Notes: generated from the sequence alone by a model not told the origin. A stretch of DNA of 64,000 nt from Auraticoccus monumenti (GCF_900101785.1 NZ_LT629688.1:2728001-2792000), one strand, 5' to 3'. Shown: positions 36,040-44,454, counted from the first letter of the stretch. Made by a program: numbers and translations.

Positions 36040-36338
36040 CGTCCACGGGACCCGGCCGGAGGAAGCGGCTCGGTGCCCGACGGGACGAAGCCGAGCCAGG
36101 TGGCCGCCCTCATCAGGGCCGGCTGCGGCGGGGGCGGTGCTGGCTCGCGGACGAAGCGGGCCCGGGCCAGCCAGCGGCGGGGTGCGCCCTCGAGCAGCGA
36201 GACCTCGGTGCCGAGGTGCCGGGTCCTCGGGGAGCCGAACCAGGTGACGGCCTGGTCGCGCAGGGCGGTGGAGGCCTGGCTGGTCAACGGGCCGTCCAGC
36301 TCGAGCTGGGCCACGAACACCTGGGCCACGGTGCTCAC
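35964..36338 (-). CDS. small unknown protein, tandem copy A
   Basis: 124 aa, not recognised. It has the same core as copy B: VFVAQLELDGPLTSQAS, QAVTWFGSPRTRHLGTEVSL, RARFVREPAPPPPQPA and RAATWLGF. After that shared end, it runs on for about 37 residues into copy B, because the ancestral stop appears lost, giving a basic tail without a counterpart in B. GTG 36338 is the likely start. It is divergent from the DUF6912-like gene across 32 nt. Confidence 0.55.
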   Translation of the reverse strand: MSTVAQVFVAQLELDGPLTSQASTALRDQAVTWFGSPRTRHLGTEVSLLEGAPRRWLARARFVREPAPPPPQPALMRAATWLGFVPSGTEPLPPAGSRGRWPSPPRAALRPRRCSWPGGSSTGP

Positions 36339-36370
36339 GGTAGGGGTGAGCGGTCGGTAGGGTGCGGCGG

Positions 36371-36877
36371 GTGAGTGCGAACCGGTCGAGGCGGATGGTC
36401 TTCTGCGGCGTGGCGCTGGAGCGCCTGGAGCTGCTGGCCGCCGCCGGCACCCTGGAGGAGCTGGAGGGACGCGGCCCGACCCGGAGCGTGCTGGCCAGCC
36501 ACGACGTCCCGCCGGAGGAGTCCGAGGAGGCCGACTACGTCGCCCAGAACCTCGCCTCGCTGGACAGCCTCGCGCTCGGCAGCGGCCCGCGCGTCGTGGT
36601 CGCGGTCGACGCCGAGCGCTCCGCGGTGACCGTCGTGGAGGAGTCCATCGGGCGGGTCCGGCTGACCCCCTTCGACTGGTCCTGGGTGACCGCGGTCTTC
36701 GTCGACGAGCCGGCTGCGCTGTCCGCGGTGGAGGAGGCGCGGACCGCGATGTCGGGCAGCGACGTCCGCATCGGCGAGGCGCACCAGCCCGAGGCGGTGA
36801 CCCTGCTGCTGGAGGAGCACCCGCTGCTGTGGTTCCTCCCGCACGAGCTCCCCGACGTCCTCGCCCTGCACCGCTGA
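36371..36877 (+). CDS. DUF6912-like conserved protein
   Basis: 168 aa, acidic. VALERLELLAAAGTLEELEG near the N terminus, then EEADYVAQNLASLDSLALG and RVRLTPFDWSWVTAVFVDEP, match the small actinobacterial family named DUF6912. Function unknown. GTG 36371 is chosen because TAGGGT at 36358-36363 is 7 nt ahead. Ku follows on the same strand after 46 nt, but with its own spacing. Confidence 0.68.
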   Translation: MSANRSRRMVFCGVALERLELLAAAGTLEELEGRGPTRSVLASHDVPPEESEEADYVAQNLASLDSLALGSGPRVVVAVDAERSAVTVVEESIGRVRLTPFDWSWVTAVFVDEPAALSAVEEARTAMSGSDVRIGEAHQPEAVTLLLEEHPLLWFLPHELPDVLALHR

Positions 36878-36923
36878 GCCCGGTCTCCTGCCGCCGGCGG
36901 CACCCTGGTGACACACTGACCCC

Positions 36924-37898
36924 ATGCCACGTTCGATCTGGAAGGGTGCCATCTCCTTCGGGCTGATCAGCATCCCGATCAAGGTGTACGGCGCCACCGA
37001 GCAGAAGGACATCTCCTTCCGCCAGGTGCACCCCGCGGACGGGGGCCGGATCAAGTACAAGCGCGTCTGCGAGGTCTGCTCCCAGGAGATCCCCTTCGCC
37101 GAGATCGCCAAGGGCTACGAGACCCCCGACGGCCGGATGGCCATCCTGGAGAAGCAGGACTTCGAGGACCTCCCGCTGCGCAGCACCAAGGCCGTCGACG
37201 TGGTGCAGTTCGTGGACGCCGACGAGGTCGACCCCACCTACATCAGCTCGACCTACTTCCTCGAGGCCGACGGCCCCGGCGCCAAGCCCTACGTGCTGCT
37301 GCGCGACGCCCTGGTCCAGAGCGGGCGGGTGGCCATCGTCAAGGTGGCGCTGCGCTCCCGGGAGACGCTGGCCATGATCCGGGCCAAGGACGACCTGCTG
37401 CTGATGCACACCATCCTGTGGCCCGACGAGCTCCGCGACGGCCAGTTCGCCGCCCCGGCCGAGGACGTCTCGGTCAGCGACGCCGAGATCACCATGGCCG
37501 GCTCCTTCATCGACGCGCTGTCCGGGCCCTTCGAGCCCGAGCAGTTCCACGACGCCTACCGCGAGGCGCTGGAGACCCTGGTCGAGGCCAAGCTCAGCGG
37601 CTCGGCCATGGTCGCCCAGGAGGAGGACACCGGCGCCTCGGCGGACGTGGTCGACCTGGTGGCGGCGCTGCGCGCCTCGGTCGAGGCGGCCAAGAAGCGC
37701 CGGGCCGAGGCGTCGGGGGAGCAGGCGGCGCCCGCCGCGCCGGCCGAGCCCGCCGAGGAGGAGGACGAGGCGCCGGCCCGGAAGACCCCCACCAGGACCA
37801 CGGCCAAGAAGACGACGGCGAAGAAGACCGCGGCGAAGAAGACGACGGCGGCGAAGACGACCACCGCCCGCAAGACCCCGGCGAAGAAGGCCAGCTGA
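36924..37898 (+). CDS. ku: Ku protein of bacterial NHEJ
   Basis: 324 aa. The Ku core begins PRSIWKGAISFGLISIPIKV and includes the bridge over DNA (about 70-210). It forms a homodimer ring on DNA ends and recruits LigD, whose gene is at 5.9-8.1 kb. The C-terminal 50 aa are a KTTAKKTAAKK-type Lys/Ala/Thr tail, of the kind that in mycobacterial Ku helps DNA threading and ligase stimulation. The tail DNA is a GAAGAC/GAC-rich imperfect repeat. The start is ATG 36924. Confidence 0.95.
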   Translation: MPRSIWKGAISFGLISIPIKVYGATEQKDISFRQVHPADGGRIKYKRVCEVCSQEIPFAEIAKGYETPDGRMAILEKQDFEDLPLRSTKAVDVVQFVDADEVDPTYISSTYFLEADGPGAKPYVLLRDALVQSGRVAIVKVALRSRETLAMIRAKDDLLLMHTILWPDELRDGQFAAPAEDVSVSDAEITMAGSFIDALSGPFEPEQFHDAYREALETLVEAKLSGSAMVAQEEDTGASADVVDLVAALRASVEAAKKRRAEASGEQAAPAAPAEPAEEEDEAPARKTPTRTTAKKTTAKKTAAKKTTAAKTTTARKTPAKKAS

Positions 37899-37914
37899 GC
37901 CGAGGCGCCCTGCG

Positions 37915-38799
37915 TCAGCCTCGTGGGCGGTCGTCGGTCAGCGGGGTGAGGAAGTCCGCGAGCGCCTCGGTGAGCGGGCCGGGGGCCTCCTCGGCGACGT
38001 GGTGGCCGGAGTCGATCCCGTGCCCGCGGACGTCCTCGGCCCAGTCCCGCCAGATGGCCAGCGGGTCGCCGTACAGGTCCTCCAGGTCGTCCCGCAGCGA
38101 CCACAGCACCAGCAGCGGGCAGCCCACCCGTCGCCCGGCGGCGCGGTCCTCCTCCTCGTGCCGGCGGTCCACGCCGAGCCCGGCCCGGTAGTCCTCGAGC
38201 ATCGCCCGGACCACCTCGGGGTCGCGGACCGCCGCCCGCCACTCGTCGTGGTTCTCCCGGCCCATGGTGTCCGGGTCGCCGCGGTACCAGGCGTCGGGGT
38301 CGGCGGTGATCACCCGCTCCGGGACGTCGGGCTGGGCGAGGAAGAACCAGTGCCACCACCGGGTGGCGAACTCGGCGTCGGCACGCGCCAGGTGCTCGCT
38401 GATCGGGATGCAGTCCAGCAGCGCCAGCCGGCTGACCCGTTCCGGGTGGTCCAGGGCCAGCCGCAGCGCGACGTAGCTGCCGCGGTCGTGCCCGACCACC
38501 GCGTGCGAGCGGTGCCCCAGCCGGTCCATCAGCCGCACCAGGTCCCCGGCCACGGCCCGCTTGCTGTGGGCGGCGTGGTCCGGGGTCGGGGCCGGCCCGC
38601 GGGAGCGTCCGTAGCCGCGGAGGTCGGGGCAGACGACGGTGTGGCCCCGCTCGACCAGCGCCGGCGCCACCCGGTGCCAGGTGGAGCCGGTGCGGGGGTG
38701 GCCGTGCAGCAGCAGCACCGGCGGACCGTCACCGCCGTGGCGGACGTGGACCGACGCCTCCCCGAGGTCGACCTGCTCCTCGACGAAACCCTCGAACAC
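37915..38799 (-). CDS. alpha/beta hydrolase, epoxide-hydrolase/dehalogenase type
   Basis: 294 aa. LLLHGHPRTGSTWHRVAP is the oxyanion loop; VVGHDRGSYVALRL carries an Asp nucleophile in GHDRGS, typical of epoxide hydrolases and haloalkane/fluoroacetate dehalogenases, rather than the Ser of esterases; GHHVAEEAP has the catalytic His. The exact substrate is unclear; the tightly linked acyl-CoA synthetase (10 nt away) hints at use of an acid product. GTG 38799 is preferred, with GGAGG 5 nt before it. Confidence 0.83.
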   Translation of the reverse strand: MFEGFVEEQVDLGEASVHVRHGGDGPPVLLLHGHPRTGSTWHRVAPALVERGHTVVCPDLRGYGRSRGPAPTPDHAAHSKRAVAGDLVRLMDRLGHRSHAVVGHDRGSYVALRLALDHPERVSRLALLDCIPISEHLARADAEFATRWWHWFFLAQPDVPERVITADPDAWYRGDPDTMGRENHDEWRAAVRDPEVVRAMLEDYRAGLGVDRRHEEEDRAAGRRVGCPLLVLWSLRDDLEDLYGDPLAIWRDWAEDVRGHGIDSGHHVAEEAPGPLTEALADFLTPLTDDRPRG

Positions 38800-38809
38800 C
38801 CCGCCCTCC

Positions 38810-40543
38810 TCAGCGTCCGCGCAGCCCGGGGAACTCGTCGTCGCGGAACTCCACGACCTCCGGTGCGCCCCCGGCGGCACGGTCCCGGTCGCGCTGCTCC
38901 TCCTGCTCGCGCAGCTCGACCCGGCGGATCTTGCCCGAGATGGTCTTGGGCAGCTCGGCGAACTCCAGCCGGCGGATCCGCTGGTAGGGCGCCAGGTGCT
39001 CCCGGGCGTGGGCCAGCAGCTCGCCGGCGGTCTCCCGGGTCGGCTCGTGGCCGGGGGCGAGCGCGACGTAGGCCTTGGGCACGGCCAGCCGGAGGGCGTC
39101 CGGGGCGGGCACCACCGCGGCCTCGGCGACGGCCGGGTGCTCGATCAGCACCGACTCCAGCTCGAACGGGCTGATCTTGTAGTCGCTGGCCTTGAACACG
39201 TCGTCGGTGCGCCCGACGTAGGTGATGTAGCCCTGCTCGTCGCGGGAGGCGATGTCGCCGGTGCGGTAGAAGTCGCCGTCCAGCGCCCCGGACGTCCCGC
39301 CCTCCTCGCCCTGGTAGCCGGTCATCAGCGGCAGCGGGCGCCCGGACAGGTCCAGGCACAGCTCGCCCTCACCGACCCCGTCCACCAGCCGTCCGGTCTC
39401 GGGGGAGACCAGCACCACCGGGACGCCCGGCAGCGGCCGACCCATCGAGCCCGGCACCACCCGGTCCCCGGGCACGTTGCCGACCTGGGCGGTGGTCTCG
39501 GTCTGGCCGTAGCCGTCGCGCAGGGTCAGCCCCCAGGCGTCCTGCACCTGGGTGATCACCTCGGGGTTGAGCGGCTCCCCGGCCCCGACCACCTCGCGCA
39601 GCTCACCCGGGCCGGCGGACAGGTCGGACTTGATCAGCATCCGCCACACCGTCGGCGGGGCGCAGAAGGTGGTGACGCGGCGACGCCGCAGCTGGTCGAG
39701 CAGACCGGCCGGGTCGAAGCGGCTGTAGCTGAGCGCGACCACGGTGGCCCCGGCGTTCCAGGGCGCGAAGAAGCAGGACCAGGCGTGCTTGGCCCAGCCG
39801 GGGGAGGAGATGTTGAGGTGGACGTCGCCCGGCCGCAGCCCGAGCCAGTACATCGTGGTCAGGTGCCCGACCGGGTAGGAGGCCTGGGAGTGCTCGACCA
39901 GCTTGGGGCGGTCGGTGGTGCCGGAGGTGAAGTAGAGCAGCATCCGGTCCTCCGGCCCGGTGCCGGGGTGCTCCACCCGGACCTCACCCAGTCCGCGTGC
40001 CTCGTGCAGGTCCGACCAGCCGTCCACCGTGCCGACGACGACCCGCAGGTAGTCCCCGGGGACGTCGTCGAACTTCGCCGTGCACGCCGGGTCGGTGACC
40101 ACGCAGCGGGCCCCGCCGCGGGCCACCCGGTCGCGCAGGTCGGCCGCGCCGGCGGCGGTGGTGGTGGGCATCAGCACCGCGCCCAGCTTGATCACCGCGA
40201 GCATCGTCTCCCACAGCTCGACCTGGTTGCCCAGCATCAGCAGCACGGCGTCACCCCGGCCGACGCCGAGGCCGGAGAGCCAGCTGGCCAGCTGGTCGGA
40301 GCGGGTGACCAGCTCCTCGAAGGTGAGCTCGGTGGTCGAGCCGTCCTCGTCCACCACCACCAGGGCCGGGTCGTCGTTGCCGCGGCCGATGGCGTCGAAC
40401 CAGTCCACCGCCCAGTTCCAGCGCGGGCCGACGTCGGGCCAGCGGAACTGCTCACGGGCCGTCTCAGGGTCGCCGTACCAGCCGAGCAGCTGGTCCCGGG
40501 CGGCGCGGAAGGCCTCGGTGGCCGAGGACGTCGGAGTGCTCAT
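38810..40543 (-). CDS. AMP-binding acyl-CoA synthetase
   Basis: 577 aa adenylating enzyme. YFTSGTTDRPKLVEHS is the P-loop, DGYGQTETTAQ the ATP/acyl motif, YRTGDIASRDEQGYITYVGR with DDVFKASDYKISPFE the hinge, and KTISGKIRRVELR holds the conserved C-terminal Lys. It forms an acyl-CoA from a carboxylic acid, ATP and CoA; similarity is to acetyl-/medium-chain acyl-CoA synthetases. The hydrolase gene follows after 10 nt, so they are one operon. A TAGGCA near the start is a weak -10. Divergent from pruA. Confidence 0.88.
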   Translation of the reverse strand: MSTPTSSATEAFRAARDQLLGWYGDPETAREQFRWPDVGPRWNWAVDWFDAIGRGNDDPALVVVDEDGSTTELTFEELVTRSDQLASWLSGLGVGRGDAVLLMLGNQVELWETMLAVIKLGAVLMPTTTAAGAADLRDRVARGGARCVVTDPACTAKFDDVPGDYLRVVVGTVDGWSDLHEARGLGEVRVEHPGTGPEDRMLLYFTSGTTDRPKLVEHSQASYPVGHLTTMYWLGLRPGDVHLNISSPGWAKHAWSCFFAPWNAGATVVALSYSRFDPAGLLDQLRRRRVTTFCAPPTVWRMLIKSDLSAGPGELREVVGAGEPLNPEVITQVQDAWGLTLRDGYGQTETTAQVGNVPGDRVVPGSMGRPLPGVPVVLVSPETGRLVDGVGEGELCLDLSGRPLPLMTGYQGEEGGTSGALDGDFYRTGDIASRDEQGYITYVGRTDDVFKASDYKISPFELESVLIEHPAVAEAAVVPAPDALRLAVPKAYVALAPGHEPTRETAGELLAHAREHLAPYQRIRRLEFAELPKTISGKIRRVELREQEEQRDRDRAAGGAPEVVEFRDDEFPGLRGR

Positions 40544-40620
40544 GGGCCATGCCTACCGCATCGTCGGCGCCGCCCGACAGACCCCGGGGCGGCTGCCGCG
40601 GCCCGGGATAGGGTCGCGGC

Positions 40621-42261
40621 ATGGATGCACGCACCTCGGTCCCGCCGCCCGTCAACGAACCCGTCCGCAGCTACGCCCCGGGGTCCCCGGAACGGGCCTC
40701 GCTGGCCGCCCGGCTGGAGGAGATGGCCGCGGCCGAGCCGGTGGAGCTGACCGCCTGCATCGGCGGCGAGCGCCGGCTGCCCGGCGGGGAGTCCTTCGAG
40801 GTGACCATGCCCTCGGACCACCACCACGTGCTCGGACGCTCCGCCCACGCCACCGCCGAGGACGCCGCAGCCGCGGTCCAGGCCGCCCAGGCCGCCGCCC
40901 CCGGCTGGGCCGAGCTGCCCTTCGACGAGCGGGCCGCGGTCTTCCTCCGCGCCGCGGACCTCCTGGCCGGTCCCTGGCGCGACACCCTCAACGCCGCCAC
41001 CATGCTGGGCCAGGGCAAGACCGTCCAGCAGGCTGAGATCGACGCCGCCTGCGAGCTGATCGACTTCCTCCGCTTCAACGTGGCCTTCGCCGCCCAGATC
41101 CACGAGGTGCAGCCGATCTCCTCACCCGGGGTCTGGAACCGCACCGACTACCGCCCGCTGGACGGCTTCGTCTACGCGATCACCCCGTTCAACTTCACCG
41201 CCATCGCCGCCAACCTGCCCACCGCCCCGGCGCTGATGGGTAACACGGTGGTCTGGAAGCCCAGCCCCACCCAGCAGCTGGCCGCCTCCCTGACCATGGA
41301 CCTGCTCACCGCGGCAGGGCTCCCGGCCGGGGTCATCAACCTGCTGCCCGGTGACGGCCTGGCCGTCTCCGACGTCGTGCTGCCGCACCGCGAGCTGGCC
41401 GGTCTGCACTTCACCGGCTCCGCGGCCACCTTCCAGCACCTGTGGCAGGAGATCGGGCGCAACATCTCCGGCTACGCCGCCTACCCGCGGATCGTGGGGG
41501 AGACCGGTGGCAAGGACTTCATCGTCGTGCACCCCAGCGCCGACCCGGCCGTCGCCCGGACCGCCATGATCCGCGGGGCCTTCGAGTACTCCGGGCAGAA
41601 GTGCTCGGCCGCCTCCCGGGCCTACGTGGCGCGGAGCGTGTGGGACCAGATCCGCGGCGAGCTGGTCGAGATCACCGACGGGCTGGCCGTCGGCGACGTC
41701 CGAGACCTGTCCGCCTTCACCTCCGCGGTGATCGACCAGCGGGCCTGGACCAAGCACCGCGACGCCATCGAGCGGGCCCGGGCCGACGCCACCTGCGAGA
41801 TCGTGGCCGGCGGCACCGTGGACGACTCGGTGGGGTGGTTCGTCCGGCCGACGATCATCGTCTCCGACGACCCCGGCAACGAGGTGTTCAACACCGAGTA
41901 CTTCGGCCCGATCCTCGGCGTGCTCGTCTACGACGACGCCGACTTCGACCGCGTCCTCGAGGTGGTCGACTCCGGGGCTCCCTACGGCCTGACCGGTGCG
42001 GTGATCGCCGACGACCGCGACGCCGTGCTGCGGGCCAGCCGGGCGCTGCGCCACGCCGCCGGGAACTTCTACGTCAACGACAAGCCGACCGGGGCCGTGG
42101 TCGGGCAGCAGCCGTTCGGGGGCTCGCGGACGTCGGGCACCAACGACAAGGCCGGCTCGATGTGGAACCTGATCCGCTGGACCAGCCCCCGCTCGATCAA
42201 GGAGACCCTGGTGCCGCCGACCTCGGTCGGGTACCCCCACATGGGTCCGGAGGCGTCGTGA
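40621..42261 (+). CDS. pruA: L-glutamate gamma-semialdehyde dehydrogenase
   Basis: 546 aa. Oxidises glutamate semialdehyde (pyrroline-5-carboxylate) to glutamate with NAD, the second step of proline breakdown. ITPFNFTAIAANLPTAPALM lies at the cofactor-binding site, GETGGKDF has the general base Glu region, and YSGQKCSAASRAY holds the nucleophile Cys. The length and DGFVYAITPFN opening suit the single-function actinobacterial enzyme; no PutA domain is fused. TAGGGT at 40609-40614 precedes ATG 40621 by 6 nt. The product feeds the NAD-GDH at 44.5 kb. Confidence 0.93.
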   Translation: MDARTSVPPPVNEPVRSYAPGSPERASLAARLEEMAAAEPVELTACIGGERRLPGGESFEVTMPSDHHHVLGRSAHATAEDAAAAVQAAQAAAPGWAELPFDERAAVFLRAADLLAGPWRDTLNAATMLGQGKTVQQAEIDAACELIDFLRFNVAFAAQIHEVQPISSPGVWNRTDYRPLDGFVYAITPFNFTAIAANLPTAPALMGNTVVWKPSPTQQLAASLTMDLLTAAGLPAGVINLLPGDGLAVSDVVLPHRELAGLHFTGSAATFQHLWQEIGRNISGYAAYPRIVGETGGKDFIVVHPSADPAVARTAMIRGAFEYSGQKCSAASRAYVARSVWDQIRGELVEITDGLAVGDVRDLSAFTSAVIDQRAWTKHRDAIERARADATCEIVAGGTVDDSVGWFVRPTIIVSDDPGNEVFNTEYFGPILGVLVYDDADFDRVLEVVDSGAPYGLTGAVIADDRDAVLRASRALRHAAGNFYVNDKPTGAVVGQQPFGGSRTSGTNDKAGSMWNLIRWTSPRSIKETLVPPTSVGYPHMGPEAS

Positions 42262-42509
42262 TCAGCCAGCTGGTGACCGGCGACGCCGCGAAGGCCGAGG
42301 AGCTGGTGCAGGTGCTGGCCGCGGCCGGGTACAGCGCCGAGGCCGTTCCGGGGGTGGCCACGGCCGCCGGTGGGGCCGCCGACGAGCACGTGGTCCAGAC
42401 CGACGCCCCGCTGGAGCTGCTCGACGAGCTGGCCGCCGAGACCGGGGCCCGGCTCGAGGCCGCGGACCCGATGTCGGGCACCCGGACCGCGGTCACCGAC
42501 CTGCCCTGA
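42258..42509 (+). CDS. small unknown protein coupled to pruA
   Basis: 83 aa, acidic, not recognised. The pattern DAAKAEELVQVLAAAGYSAE, then APLELLDELAAETGARLEA, suggests two helix-strand units, like a tiny ferredoxin-like or ACT-like domain. Its GTG overlaps the pruA stop (GTGA), so it is translated with pruA, and a terminator hairpin follows at once. The arrangement suggests a role in proline/glutamate catabolism, perhaps a regulator of PruA; this is inference. Confidence 0.6.
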   Translation: MISQLVTGDAAKAEELVQVLAAAGYSAEAVPGVATAAGGAADEHVVQTDAPLELLDELAAETGARLEAADPMSGTRTAVTDLP

Positions 42510-42520
42510 CGACGGCGACC

Positions 42521-42545
42521 GGCCCGACGCGAGCTGCGTCGGGCC
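42521..42545. terminator. hairpin terminator after the pruA operon
   Basis: GGCCCGACGC, loop GAGCT, GCGTCGGGCC: a perfect 10-bp G+C stem 11 nt past the stop of the pruA-coupled gene, between it and the convergent DUF2505 gene. No T run follows. Confidence 0.75.
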
Positions 42546-42616
42546 GGGGCGGTCGGGGACGAGCCGGGCGGGTGGTCGGCGGCCGGTGCGAGCCGGCCGG
42601 TCGGTGATGGCCGGGA

Positions 42617-43090
42617 TCAGCCGCGGGCGAGCCAGCGGCTCCCGACCTCCTGGTGGACGTCGACCCCGGCCAGCACGGCGGGCGCGGCGGACTGCTCGAG
42701 CTTCTTGCCCAGCAGCGGGATGTTGACCTTGAGGTCACCGGACACGGTCAGGACCGACCCGCTGCCCGCGGCGGCCAGCTCGGTGGTGCCCTTGACCGTC
42801 ACCGGCTGGCCCGGGACGGTGATGTTGATGGTGCCGGTGCGGCTGCCGTCAGCGGCCGCGGGGCCCCAGGAGATGTCCTCGACGACGTCCATGGTGGGGC
42901 CGGTGAACTTCGCCGCCGCCGAGGGGGCGTCCAGGGTCCGGGTGGTGCGGGTGGTGCTGCCGTCGACGGAGACGGTGAACTTGTGGGCCTTGCTCGCCTC
43001 GCAGACCTCGGTCAGGTAGGCCTCGTCGGTCAGCATGGCGTAGGCCTCGGCCGGCGGGGCGGGGAACTCTGCTCGTGTGGAGATGTCCAT
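42617..43090 (-). CDS. DUF2505 domain protein
   Basis: 157 aa SRPBCC-like beta-sheet protein. MDISTRAEFPAPPAEAYAML opens the fold, EDISWGPAAADGSRTGTINI and GTTELAAAGSGSVLTVSGDL follow, and an ending helix has LAGVDVHQEVGSRWLA. DUF2505 is common in actinobacteria and unassigned. ATG 43090 is chosen; ATG 43102 four codons upstream is possible. The upstream side carries the first 70-bp repeat. Confidence 0.82.
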   Translation of the reverse strand: MDISTRAEFPAPPAEAYAMLTDEAYLTEVCEASKAHKFTVSVDGSTTRTTRTLDAPSAAAKFTGPTMDVVEDISWGPAAADGSRTGTINITVPGQPVTVKGTTELAAAGSGSVLTVSGDLKVNIPLLGKKLEQSAAPAVLAGVDVHQEVGSRWLARG

Positions 43091-43112
43091 GGGCCCCATC
43101 ATGCCGTGACCC

Positions 43113-43182
43113 GCAGAAGTGGTCGCTGAGCGCACCCGTCTGCCGCATGGTCCAGAGACGTCAGCTGGGTGACCGGTTGTGC
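43113..43182. repeat. 70-bp palindromic repeat, copy 1
   Basis: Starts GCAGAAGTGGTCGCTGAGCG and ends TGACCGGTTGTGC. The ends are near-inverted repeats (GCAGAA...TTGTGC). It has the same 70-bp length as copies 2 and 3 and shares both ends with them, while the middle has diverged more. It lies between DUF2505 and the DUF559 gene. Confidence 0.7.
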
Positions 43183-43255
43183 ACAGGCCCGGGTCGCGGC
43201 GACGAGACCTGTGGACGAGCGGCGCGCCGACCACCGAGCTGACGACGGTGCCGGC

Positions 43256-44071
43256 ATGACCAAGGACTTCGCCCCACACTCCGAGCTCATCCGGCGCTTC
43301 CCCCGACGCGACCTGGACCGGGCGGTGGCCGCCGGGCGCCTCGTGCGCGTCGCCCGCGGCTGGTACAGCGTCCCCGGCGCCGACCCCGCCGTCACCACCG
43401 CACTGCGGGTCGGCGGACGGCTGGGCTGCCTGAGCGCCGCCCGGTTCCACGGCCTCTGGGTACCGCCGGACCCCGACGTCCACGTCCTCGGTCGGCGCGA
43501 GGGCCCCGACGTCACGTCCCCACGCGGGGTCGTGGTGCACCCGGTCCGGGCGTGGAGCGGGGGCGACCCAGTGGTGGGGGTGCCGGCCGCGATCCAGCAG
43601 GTGGCCCGGCACCACGACCCGGAGACCGCGCTCGTCGTTCTCGAGTCCGCGCTCAACCAGGGCCTCCTGCAGCGGGCCGACATCGACGCGCTGACGGTCG
43701 GACGTAACGCACGCACCCGGGCCCTGCTGGCCGAGGCGATGGCCTCGGCGCAGTCGGGCACCGAGACCCGCGTCCGCAGGTTCTTCGAGTCCCGACGCGT
43801 GCCTGTGCGGCCACAGGTGCTGGTGCCTGGGGTCGGGTACGTGGACCTGCTGGTGGGGCGCTCCCTGATCGTCGAGTGCGACAGCGTGGCCCACCACACC
43901 GCGGCAGCCGACTACGCCAACGACCGGCGTCGGGACCTGGTCGCGGTGGGACGGGGGTACCGCGTCGTCCGGCTGACCCACGCCCAGGTGTGGGCCGTCT
44001 GGGAGCAGACCCAGGACGCGCTGTCCGGGCTGGTCCGGGCCAGGGAGCACCTGCGTCGGCTGCGCGGTTGA
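43256..44071 (+). CDS. DUF559 nuclease-fold protein with AbiEi-like N terminus
   Basis: 271 aa. The N-terminal 150 aa resemble the winged-helix, type IV antitoxin-like region found in many actinobacterial proteins (AVAAGRLVRVARGWYSVPGA, then LSAARFHGLWVPPDPDVHV). The C-terminal 100 aa are DUF559, a Vsr/PD-(D/E)XK-like nuclease fold with YVDLLVGRSLIVECDS carrying Asp and Glu of the putative active site. The family is multicopy and its role is unknown. ATG 43256 matches the usual opening. 70-bp repeats lie on both sides of it. Confidence 0.75.
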   Translation: MTKDFAPHSELIRRFPRRDLDRAVAAGRLVRVARGWYSVPGADPAVTTALRVGGRLGCLSAARFHGLWVPPDPDVHVLGRREGPDVTSPRGVVVHPVRAWSGGDPVVGVPAAIQQVARHHDPETALVVLESALNQGLLQRADIDALTVGRNARTRALLAEAMASAQSGTETRVRRFFESRRVPVRPQVLVPGVGYVDLLVGRSLIVECDSVAHHTAAADYANDRRRDLVAVGRGYRVVRLTHAQVWAVWEQTQDALSGLVRAREHLRRLRG

Positions 44072-44074
44072 TCC

Positions 44075-44144
44075 GCAGAACCGGTCGCTCAGCGGACGTC
44101 TCCGCACCATCGTCGAGTGGTGTGCGCTCAAGGGCCGGTTGTGC
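44075..44144. repeat. 70-bp palindromic repeat, copy 2
   Basis: Starts GCAGAACCGGTCGCTCAGCG and ends GGGCCGGTTGTGC. Nine of 70 positions differ from copy 3 by my alignment. The outer 10 nt are an inverted repeat with one mismatch (GCAGAACCGG / CCGGTTGTGC) and an inner GCACCA/TGGTGTGC can pair too, so it may fold as a long hairpin. It begins 3 nt after the stop of the DUF559 gene. Confidence 0.75.
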
Positions 44145-44256
44145 ACGGCACGGCGGCGCGTGCCACCCGCTGCCAACCACCCACGCCCGCTCCGGGAAGC
44201 ACCTTGCTCGCTGCTCCGGTTCACCACGCGAGGGCGTCCGCTGCAGGCGTGGCGGG

Positions 44257-44326
44257 CAGAACCGGTCGCTCAGCAGACGCCTCTGCGCGATGGTCGAGTG
44301 GTGTCCGCTCACGGACCGGTTGTGCC
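44257..44326. repeat. 70-bp palindromic repeat, copy 3
   Basis: Starts GCAGAACCGGTCGCTCAGCA and ends GGACCGGTTGTGC. It is in direct orientation with copies 1 and 2. It lies in the 383-bp gap before the NAD-GDH gene; apart from copies 2 and 3 that gap shows nothing else clear, and the short frames that cross the repeats look spurious. Confidence 0.75.
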
Positions 44327-44454
44327 CGGGCCCGCCGTCGGGGGTCGCCCGGCCGGTCACCCGGGTCCCCTATGGTGAGGGGCGGGCACGGCGTCGTGCC
44401 TCACGGCCCCGGACGCGGAGGGCACCGGGTGGAGCAGATCGGACACCGAGGACA

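Noticed and set aside
37780-37895. GAAGAC/GCGAAG-rich repeats at the end of ku as a separate element
   Set aside because: They encode the Lys/Ala/Thr tail usual for actinobacterial Ku.
44072-44454. Short frames through the 70-bp repeats encoding LSDRFC-like peptides
   Set aside because: They recur only because the repeat recurs, have no ribosome site or stable length, and change frame between copies.
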